Positions 7,090 to 11,635 of a DNA stretch of 11,635 bases are shown in pieces; position 1 is the stretch's first letter; each line of letters starts with the position of its first letter. The stretch is from JAICNG01 sp035765135. GTDB lineage: Bacteria; Gemmatimonadota; Gemmatimonadetes; Gemmatimonadales; Gemmatimonadaceae. A program made the translations under genes and the position numbers. Where the stretch lies: NCBI GenBank assembly GCA_035765135.1, contig DASTYE010000318.1:1-11635 (forward strand), given 5' to 3'. The notes beneath the pieces were generated by a model. That model had not been told where the DNA came from and searched no databases. It saw only the letters and a list, made by a program, of their open reading frames with translations.

Positions 7090-8208
7090 CTAACGCGCCA
7101 CGAGGCCGATCGCGCCAGACGGAAGGCCGCCGCCGGTCGTGACCTTCTCCAGGGTGCCATCGGCACGACGCCGGAAGCCAGTGACCGCGTTCGCGGTGTG
7201 TGCGAGCACGTAGAGGAACTGGCCATTCGCGCTGATGGCGATATCCGTCCCCCCGCCGCCGGTCTCGCCGGTCACACCATCCTCATCGAGCAGCGTGAGC
7301 GAGCCGTCCGGTGCGACCGCGTATCCGGAGACCGAGCTGCTGCCCGTGTTCGCCACGTACGCGAAGCGGCCATCGTTCGAGATCACGACCCAGCAGGCCG
7401 CCGTCTCGGTCGTGCCGAGCGACTTCGTGATGGCGAGGAGCTCTCCTTCATTGACAAGGTCGTACGAAGAGGTGGCGCTCGCATCTGCCGCCCCGCCGAA
7501 CGCTTCCGAGACCACGAGCGTGCCGTCGTTGCTGAAGTCGAAGCCGAACGGCGTCTCTCCGGCTGACTCCTGCGGAATCGCCGCGCTCGCCGTCCCATCG
7601 GCGTTCAGCGCGAAGACATCAATGACGTTGGTCAGACGCTCGGTCACCACCAGGAACCTCCCGTCCGGCGAAAACGCGATCTGCGCGCCCCCTGCATTCT
7701 CCCCACTCAGCTCTCGCCTCGAGCCCGCGATGAGTGTGAGCTGGCCATCGGGGCCGAGGTTGAAACCGGAGATGTGACTCTCTCCGGCATTGAGCACGTA
7801 CACCAGTCGGCCGCGAACCGCGATACTCACCGGCAGCTCGCCGTCTGAATCGACGAGATCGACGACAACTGGATCAGGTGTCAGTGAAAACACCGAGATG
7901 TCGTCACTGGCGGCATTGACGGCGAGCAGAAACCGGTTGTCCTCGGTCAGCACCAGCGATCCCGCCGAGCTCAGGCCGGCACCGGTTCCAATTCCGCCGG
8001 TCGGCACCGTGTCGACCACGGTCAGCGTCCCATCAACCGCGCGGCGAAACACGATGAGCTCGTTCCCCGTGGGCCGATTCGTCAACGTGTACACAGCGCC
8101 CGGGGGGTCACCCGGCGTCACACGCGGATTGACCGGCGCGTCGTAGCCATAGTCGGAGCACGCCGCGAGCGCGAGTGCGCCCAGAGCGAGCGTTAGGTGA
8201 TACCTCAT
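7090..8208 (-). CDS. Lipoprotein beta-propeller of the lactonase (6-phosphogluconolactonase-like) family
   Basis: The product is 372 residues. The N-terminus MRYHLTLALGALALAAC carries a lipobox LAAC with C17 as the lipidation site, so the mature protein is probably membrane-anchored. The rest is built of repeating blade units with phrases such as SPDGRFLVV, SNDGRFAYVAN and SANGQFLYVL, alternating with DG-T-L turns. This is typical of the seven-bladed lactonase/YVTN-type propellers (Pfam lactonase family). Cytosolic members hydrolyse 6-phosphogluconolactone. A lipidated extracytoplasmic member is unlikely to act on that substrate, so function is left open. The start at ATG 8208 is supported by GGGAGGG about 8 nt upstream and by the lipoprotein signal; the frame is open to 8379 without signal features. 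The stop TAG lies inside a CGTTAGG motif 9 bp from the TIR repeat. It is convergent with the SARP regulator and divergent from the AhpD-like gene. Confidence 0.87.
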   Translation of the reverse strand: MRYHLTLALGALALAACSDYGYDAPVNPRVTPGDPPGAVYTLTNRPTGNELIVFRRAVDGTLTVVDTVPTGGIGTGAGLSSAGSLVLTEDNRFLLAVNAASDDISVFSLTPDPVVVDLVDSDGELPVSIAVRGRLVYVLNAGESHISGFNLGPDGQLTLIAGSRRELSGENAGGAQIAFSPDGRFLVVTERLTNVIDVFALNADGTASAAIPQESAGETPFGFDFSNDGTLVVSEAFGGAADASATSSYDLVNEGELLAITKSLGTTETAACWVVISNDGRFAYVANTGSSSVSGYAVAPDGSLTLLDEDGVTGETGGGGTDIAISANGQFLYVLAHTANAVTGFRRRADGTLEKVTTGGGLPSGAIGLVAR

Positions 8209-8328
8209 GTAACCATCCCTCCCTGTAGTGAAGTGCTCGACTCTCACCGCGCGATGCACTCGTGCCTGCGCGGGAGTCGGTGATCGAGGGAAGGCCGGAT
8301 GCTCGTCGTTGGTTCCGTCGAGCCCGAT

Positions 8329-8355
8329 GGAACTTGGAGCCGCACCGGCGTCTAC
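8329..8355 (+). promoter_or_regulatory. Candidate ECF sigma-type promoter for the AhpD-like gene
   Basis: GGAACTT (8329-8335), a 15-nt spacer, then TCTAC (8351-8355). The -35 heptamer and spacer are those of RpoE-type promoters (GGAACTT, about 15 nt, TCTGA). The start point would lie near 8362, giving a leader of about 55 nt to ATG 8417. A similar arrangement precedes the anti-sigma/sigma operon at 10209-10235. Confidence 0.5.
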
Positions 8356-8416
8356 GTCCTGCCGAAGTCGATGGAGCACAAGCCGGCATCAACGATTCAA
8401 CTCCTGGAGTAGACGC

Positions 8417-8983
8417 ATGAAGACCGAATTCAAGCAGTACACGGCCGCCGACGCCCCCACGGCATCCAGATCGGCGCTACAGAATGTGGAGAAAGCGCTG
8501 GGCTTCGTGCCTAACCTGTTCGCGACGCTCGCGGAATCGCCCGTCGCGCTCGAGGGGTACCTCACGCTCGACGGCATCCTCGCCAAGGGCACGTTTACCG
8601 GCGCGGAGCGGCAGATCATTCAGGCCGCGGTGAGCAGCGCGAACGGTTGCGCGTACTGCGCCGCCGCGCACTCGACGTTCGCGGGACGGATGCGGGCGTC
8701 AGAAGATGCAATCGCTGCCGCTCGAGGTGAGGGCACGGCCTCCGATCCGAAGATCGACGCGCTGGTGCGGTTCATTCACGCGGTGGTCGAGGCGCGCGGG
8801 CACATCGCGCCCGAGCAGCTCGAGGCGTTCATCGCGGCGGGCTACACGCCGGCGCAGGCCCTCGAGGTCGTTGCCCATGTCGGACTCAAGACCATCAGCA
8901 ACTACATCGATGGCTTCGCGAGCTTCCCGCTCGACAACGCGTTCCAGGCTCGGCGGTGGGAGCCGGTGAGAACCGCGGCCTGA
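8417..8983 (+). CDS. AhpD-like / carboxymuconolactone decarboxylase family protein (probable peroxidase-type thiol protein)
   Basis: The product is 188 residues. The central motif ANGCAYCAAAHST gives C78-x2-C81-x3-H85, the redox centre of AhpD-like members of the carboxymuconolactone decarboxylase family, with an acidic residue (E64) upstream in GAERQII. The preceding ALGFVPNLFATLAESP is typical of the 'peroxidase-related' subgroup. The inferred role is thiol-dependent reduction of peroxides or a related cytoplasmic redox step; no signal peptide is present. The start at ATG 8417 is chosen for GGAG (8406-8409) at 7 nt and for the family's usual length; upstream in-frame sequence to 8228 is non-coding in character. 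The intact CxxC separates it from decarboxylase-type members. An ECF-type promoter candidate at 8329-8355 and the convergent anti-sigma/sigma operon beyond the terminator suggest redox control by that sigma factor (inference). Confidence 0.88.
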   Translation: MKTEFKQYTAADAPTASRSALQNVEKALGFVPNLFATLAESPVALEGYLTLDGILAKGTFTGAERQIIQAAVSSANGCAYCAAAHSTFAGRMRASEDAIAAARGEGTASDPKIDALVRFIHAVVEARGHIAPEQLEAFIAAGYTPAQALEVVAHVGLKTISNYIDGFASFPLDNAFQARRWEPVRTAA

Positions 8984-8990
8984 CGAGTCA

Positions 8991-9019
8991 CGGGTGCCTG
9001 GCGACGAGCCAGGCACCCG
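8991..9019. terminator. Bidirectional hairpin terminator between convergent genes
   Basis: CGGGTGCCTGGC (8991-9002) and GCCAGGCACCCG (9008-9019) form a perfect 12-bp stem with a 5-nt loop GACGA. It fills the 38-bp gap between the stop of the AhpD-like gene and the stop of the convergent anti-sigma gene. There is no clear T-tract on either side, so strength is uncertain. Confidence 0.8.
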
Positions 9020-9021
9020 GC

Positions 9022-9291
9022 TCACCGCTGGTCGGCTCGTGCGCGGCGAATGGTGTCGAGGACCTGTGCGCGCAGCGTCGCCGGATCGTCGTGCTGCTGC
9101 CGGAGGACGCGCAGCTCGTCCACCAGCCGGCGCTCGAAGGCGGTATGCGCGCGGCATCGCTCGCACTCGGCGAGATGGGCGTCGATGGCCGCAATTGCGG
9201 CCTCGTCGAGCGCGCGGTCGAGGTAATCCCAGAGGGCGCGGACGACGTGGCCGCAGTCGAGCGGAGGCATGGGGGAGCGTGAGGGTGTCAT
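9022..9291 (-). CDS. RsrA-like zinc anti-sigma factor, copy 2 (zf-HC2 family)
   Basis: The product is 89 residues. Zinc-ligand pattern: C13, then H39-x3-C43-x2-C46 (HLAECERC). The spacing from first Cys to His (26) equals that of RsrA of Streptomyces (C11, H37, C41, C44), whose oxidation releases its sigma factor. No membrane helix is present, so it is a soluble cytoplasmic anti-sigma factor. Its ATG (9289-9291) overlaps the sigma gene's TGA as ATGA, indicating translational coupling and roughly matched synthesis. An alternative start at 9270 would keep all ligands. WDYLDRAL and the AFERRLVDEL segment align with WEYLDGEL and VFARRLLDRI of the anti-sigma protein at the other end of the operon, so the two are paralogues. 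Binding to the adjacent sigma factor is inferred from family and synteny. Confidence 0.87.
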   Translation of the reverse strand: MTPSRSPMPPLDCGHVVRALWDYLDRALDEAAIAAIDAHLAECERCRAHTAFERRLVDELRVLRQQHDDPATLRAQVLDTIRRARADQR

Positions 9292-9908
9292 GAGGCCACG
9301 GTGTCGGCCGGCTCGTTAGGTGACGCACCGGCCGGGGCGCGGCGCGCCAAGCCCGCGTCCTCGGCGAAGGCGATGAGCGATTCCTGGATCATGCGGCGCG
9401 CGCGAAAGAGGCGCGATCGCACCGTGCCGACGGGAATGTCGAGCACGGCGGCCGCCTCCTCGTACGAGTGCCCCTCGAGATCGACGAGCACCAGGATGCT
9501 GTGGTGTGGCTCCGGGAGCTGGCCGACCGCGCGCTCGATCGCCGGCTGTACGTCGATGAGGTCGAAGAGATCGCCAAGCCCTTCGCGCATCGCCTGTAGG
9601 TGACTCTGCACCGCCGGCATCGCGTCGACATCGCCCTCGTCGCTCTCGATGAAGACCCCGCGCCGTCGCCGTGTCCGGAGAAACGCATTCCGACAGATGG
9701 CGAACAGCCAGCGGCGGGCATCGCTGCCGGGCCGGAAGGTTCGCCATCCGCGAAAGGCACGGAGATAGGTGTCCTGCACGAGATCGTCCGCATCGGAGCG
9801 ATCGCGGGTGAGCGAAAGCGCGAAGCGCGCCACCGCGTCGAGGTGCGGTAGCGTCGTGCTCTCGAAGTCATCAGGCTGCGTGATGTCGGTGGTCTCCGAA
9901 TCAGCCAT
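9288..9908 (-). CDS. ECF RNA polymerase sigma factor (SigR/RpoE-like)
   Basis: The product is 206 residues. Region 2 is at about residues 20-82, with DADDLVQDTYLRAF (core-binding and -10 recognition helix) and RRWLFAICRNAFL. A linker of about 50 residues includes an acidic stretch ESDEGDVDAM. Region 4 is at about 125-178, with LVDLEGHSYEEAAAVLDIPV and GTVRSRLFRAR as the -35-recognition helix-turn-helix. Ser/Pro-rich residues form the C-terminus. The start at ATG 9908 overlaps the upstream anti-sigma gene's stop by 8 bp (ATGGCTGA); an extension to 9947 lies wholly inside that gene. The downstream anti-sigma gene overlaps as ATGA. Soluble RsrA-like partners on both sides suggest a thiol or oxidative trigger. 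Promoter targets are probably GGAAC-type, including its own operon and the AhpD-like gene (inference). Confidence 0.93.
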   Translation of the reverse strand: MADSETTDITQPDDFESTTLPHLDAVARFALSLTRDRSDADDLVQDTYLRAFRGWRTFRPGSDARRWLFAICRNAFLRTRRRRGVFIESDEGDVDAMPAVQSHLQAMREGLGDLFDLIDVQPAIERAVGQLPEPHHSILVLVDLEGHSYEEAAAVLDIPVGTVRSRLFRARRMIQESLIAFAEDAGLARRAPAGASPNEPADTVAS

Positions 9909-10200
9909 GCTTTTCTTCCTGAGGCGATCCAGTGACAAGCCTGGCAATGCGTTCCTTCAACCCGGTCACTGCCGGCTGTTGGGGCCTAATGGCGGCGATT
10001 CGATCGAGCAATCGCCGTGCGAAGACTGCATGTGGCCCGCATCGCGGGCAGTGGTCGAAGTGATTTCCCACCTCCAGCGATTCGGCCGACGTCAGCTCTC
10101 CATCGAGGTACTCCCACAGGCGCCTTTGGGCCAGCGCGCAGGTGGGATCGAGCGGCGTCGCGTCGATCGTCGGGGGTGCCGACCGCATCACGGGGGTCAT
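9901..10200 (-). CDS. RsrA-like zinc anti-sigma factor, copy 1 (zf-HC2 family)
   Basis: The product is 99 residues from ATG 10200. Zinc-ligand pattern: C21, then H47-x3-C51-x2-C54 (HFDHCPRC), with the same 26-residue Cys-to-His spacing as the second anti-sigma protein and RsrA. No membrane segment is present, so it is cytoplasmic. It is the first gene of the operon and its TGA overlaps the sigma start (ATGGCTGA). The reading frame stays open to 10260, but that part is outer sequence of the TIR repeat and promoter, so it is not used. The exact start is uncertain: ATG 10200 would be almost leaderless from the promoter proposed at 10209-10235, while ATG 10188 would have a leader of about 14 nt. 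Neither has a good ribosome site. Confidence 0.85.
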   Translation of the reverse strand: MTPVMRSAPPTIDATPLDPTCALAQRRLWEYLDGELTSAESLEVGNHFDHCPRCGPHAVFARRLLDRIAAIRPQQPAVTGLKERIARLVTGSPQEEKHG

Positions 10201-10208
10201 CACGAGAC

Positions 10209-10235
10209 ATAGCCTCTGGCCGCGGCAATAGTTCC
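10209..10235 (-). promoter_or_regulatory. Candidate ECF-type promoter of the anti-sigma/sigma operon
   Basis: On the minus strand GGAACTA (10235-10229), a 15-nt spacer, then GCTAT (10213-10209). It resembles the candidate before the AhpD-like gene in the -35 GGAACT and the CTA placed 16 nt after GGAACT plus one base. The -35 lies in the outermost conserved block of TIR repeat copy 2. Autoregulation is usual for ECF operons. Confidence 0.45.
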
Positions 10236-10455
10236 CGCGTGTACGCCGGGCTGGCATCAAGAACCCAGGGGTGCATCACGGATGACACGGATTGTACGGA
10301 AGAGGCCGGATCGCTCCTGGCGCATTGAAGCCTCCCCGCGCGACAACAAAAAGCTGCTTTGGACCTGCGCGTGGAGAGTGATCGGATCAGAGCGATCAGG
10401 CAGTTACAGTCCAATCCGTGTCATCAGTGATGAACCCCTGCCTTCTTGATGCCAG
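10231..10455. repeat. TIR repeat, copy 2 (MITE-like, non-coding)
   Basis: The second copy has CTGGCATCAAG at 10251 and CTTGATGCCAG ending at 10455, plus the outer block GTTCCCGCGTGT (10231-10242) at the same 20-bp offset as in copy 1. Its arms of about 49 bp match at roughly 43 positions. The first 58 bases differ from copy 1 at only four positions, and the 29-bp core block (10356-10384) is identical. The middle is more divergent and slightly shorter. The right arm overlaps the 3' end of the CGNR gene and the left edge abuts the sigma operon promoter. Confidence 0.85.
10379..10398. other. Conserved hairpin in the repeat core, copy 2
   Basis: TGATCG and CGATCA form a 6-bp stem around an 8-nt loop, the counterpart of 7002-7023 in copy 1. 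Confidence 0.5.
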
Positions 10456-11044
10456 CCCTGCGCCGACCCCTTCGCGACCTCTCGCGCGCGCGGAAAGCAC
10501 TGACCTTCGCGCGGGCGCCGCACGTCTGCATCAGACACCAGCGGCGCCGTCCCGCCTTCGACACGTCGTAGAACATCAACCGACAGTCGGGGTTGGCGCA
10601 TTTGCGAAGGCGTGCCGGATCGTCCTGAGCGAGCAGGCTGGCCGCTGAGCGCGCGATCGCTCCATACAGGCGATCGCGCGGTGCGGCTATCGACTGGTGC
10701 GACGCCATCAGCTCGTCACCGACCATCCGCAGCTCCAGCACCTCCGGGTCGCGCGACAGGCGGGTGTTGAGCAGCGCGATCAGCTGACGACCCGGCTGGC
10801 GCGTCTCGATCCACGCGCGCAGCCCTCGCCGTAAGTCCTCTCGAAACGTCTTCAGCTCTTCGAGCTCCCGCTGGTGCACGCGGGCGGGGGGCTTCGCGCC
10901 GTCTGACTGCGTGATCCGCGCACCCTGGCCCCACCTCGCCACGTCATCCGGGCGCTCGAGCAGATCCCGGACCTGCCCTTCGATGACCATCACCGTATTC
11001 AGCAGGTCGATGGCGAGCCGCTCGCCGATGAAAAGAAAATCCAT
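10424..11044 (-). CDS. CGNR zinc-finger (ABATE-domain) transcriptional regulator
   Basis: The product is 206 residues. The N-terminal part (about 5-135) opens FLFIGERLAIDLLNT, typical of the ABATE ('stress-induced transcription regulator') domain. The C-terminal CGNR-type zinc finger has C149-x4-C154, then RRRWCLMQTCGAR giving C170-x4-C175, followed by basic residues. The signature reads CGAR rather than CGNR, keeping all four Cys. It is probably a small cytoplasmic DNA-binding regulator. There is no ribosome site, and TAGAAT (11051-11056) lies 7 nt before the ATG, suggesting a leaderless message. The last ten codons, including AGIKKAGVHH, and the TGA stop come from the right arm of TIR repeat copy 2. 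It is divergent from an alpha/beta hydrolase gene, a likely target (inference). Confidence 0.87.
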   Translation of the reverse strand: MDFLFIGERLAIDLLNTVMVIEGQVRDLLERPDDVARWGQGARITQSDGAKPPARVHQRELEELKTFREDLRRGLRAWIETRQPGRQLIALLNTRLSRDPEVLELRMVGDELMASHQSIAAPRDRLYGAIARSAASLLAQDDPARLRKCANPDCRLMFYDVSKAGRRRWCLMQTCGARAKVSAFRARERSRRGRRRAGIKKAGVHH

Positions 11045-11050
11045 GGAACT

Positions 11051-11079
11051 ATTCTAGTAAAAGTAGACTTTAGCGGTAA
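11051..11079 (-). promoter_or_regulatory. Candidate promoter for a leaderless CGNR-regulator transcript
   Basis: On the minus strand TTACCG (11079-11074), a 17-nt spacer and TAGAAT (11056-11051), the latter five of six to the -10 consensus. The expected start point falls at about the A of ATG 11044, consistent with the missing Shine-Dalgarno. The AT-rich 11045-11080 stretch stands out from its surroundings. Confidence 0.45.
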
Positions 11080-11081
11080 CA

Positions 11082-11103
11082 CACCGGTCGCTGATGACCG
11101 GTG
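11082..11103. promoter_or_regulatory. Inverted repeat, candidate operator in the divergent regulator/hydrolase promoter
   Basis: CACCGGTC (11082-11089) and GACCGGTG (11096-11103) form a perfect 8-bp inverted repeat with a 6-bp spacer. It lies just upstream of the proposed -35 of the regulator gene and between both start codons, where an autoregulator or the CGNR protein could bind. The hairpin is too short of a T-tract, and wrongly placed, to be a terminator. Confidence 0.5.
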
Positions 11104-11165
11104 GTGTCAGTCACCCTTCGACATCGACATCGCGTCACTTGTTCCCTTCATTCTCGAGGTGGATC

Positions 11166-11635
11166 ATGCGCACACCGCTCCGCATCCTCGCCTTCACGCT
11201 CGCCACGATGGTCGCCATCCCCTCGGCGGAATCGCAGGCGCCCGCCCGCATGACGCCGGCGGCCGTCACCGTCAATCCCGTCGTGCGCTATCGGACCGCG
11301 TCCGTGCGCGGCATCAATATCTTCTATCGTGAGGCGGGGCCCGCGAACGCCCCCGTCGTGGTGCTGATGCACGGCTTCCCGACCTCGTCGCACATGTACC
11401 GGGAGCTGATCCCGCGCCTTGCTACTCGCTATCGCGTGATCGCCCCCGACCTTCCCGCGTTCGGCATGAGCGACCAGCCATCGCCCGACCGTTTCGAATA
11501 CACGTTCGAGAACCTCACTCGCGTCGCCGACGAGCTCCTCGTGCAGCTCGGCGTTTCCAAATACAGCTTGTACGTGATGGACTATGGCGCGCCAGTCGGC
11601 CTGCGCCTCGCCGCGTGGCATCCCGAGCGCGTGGA
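11166..11635 (+). CDS. Secreted alpha/beta hydrolase with Asp nucleophile motif (epoxide hydrolase/dehalogenase-like; 3' end beyond window)
   Basis: The visible part is 156 complete codons from ATG 11166, running off the window. Residues 1-24 (RILAFTLATMVAIPSAESQA) look like a signal peptide. The hydrolase core begins near residue 45. HGFPTSSHMYR is the oxyanion-hole HGxP motif. APDLPAFGMSDQP follows. VMDYGAPVG is the nucleophile elbow with Asp in place of Ser, as in epoxide hydrolases and haloalkane dehalogenases. The acid and His of the catalytic set would lie beyond the window. GAGGTGGA just before the ATG serves as ribosome site. It is transcribed divergently from the CGNR regulator, with a 121-bp shared promoter region. 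Substrate cannot be told. Confidence 0.87.
   Translation, partial: MRTPLRILAFTLATMVAIPSAESQAPARMTPAAVTVNPVVRYRTASVRGINIFYREAGPANAPVVVLMHGFPTSSHMYRELIPRLATRYRVIAPDLPAFGMSDQPSPDRFEYTFENLTRVADELLVQLGVSKYSLYVMDYGAPVGLRLAAWHPERV

Noticed and set aside
8385..8392. GGCATCAA as a possible third, partial repeat copy
   Set aside because: Only eight bases match the arm tip and the flanks do not; chance similarity.
8228..8416. N-terminal extension of the AhpD-like gene
   Set aside because: The extension is Cys/Ser/Arg-rich without family similarity, and a good GGAG site precedes ATG 8417.

Overview
The window is G+C-rich (about two thirds by eye), densely coded chromosomal DNA from an environmental bacterium. 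The best guess is Gemmatimonadota. That rests on the large one-piece regulator at 4203-6815 (SARP/BTAD DNA-binding module, one membrane helix, TolB-like domain, TPR-type helices), an architecture I associate with that phylum, and on the secreted-protein style of its neighbours. No tRNA, rRNA, CRISPR array or transposase gene was seen, and no gene-free stretch exceeds 300 bases.

Left third (1-4202): three co-directional minus-strand genes, read right to left, with gaps of 23 and 49 bp. They encode a secreted helical protein, a secreted six-Asp-box (BNR/YCF48-like) beta-propeller, and a large secreted protein of unknown function that runs off the left edge. All three carry vicinal Cys-Cys pairs. 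The last gene is easy to miss because its 630 open codons reach position 1 without a stop. The SARP-type membrane regulator is divergent from this operon and may control it.

Middle (6816-9020): a short repeat with long terminal inverted repeats (TIRs) lies between the convergent regulator gene and a lipoprotein lactonase-like beta-propeller gene. The lactonase gene is divergent from an AhpD-like (carboxymuconolactone decarboxylase family) gene. A perfect 12-bp hairpin terminator separates the AhpD-like gene from the convergent sigma operon.

Right third (9022-11635): a tightly overlapping minus-strand operon encodes two paralogous RsrA-like zinc anti-sigma factors flanking one ECF sigma factor. 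A second copy of the TIR repeat abuts its promoter end. That copy also supplies the last codons and stop of the next gene, a CGNR zinc-finger regulator. The CGNR gene is divergent from an alpha/beta hydrolase gene that is cut by the right edge.

Three patterns stand out beyond gene calling: the two-copy TIR repeat; similar ECF-type promoter candidates (GGAACT, 16-nt spacer, CTA) in front of both the anti-sigma/sigma operon and the AhpD-like gene, suggesting a thiol-redox regulon; and excess of the hexamer CCTAAC/GTTAGG in every reading frame and over two stop codons.
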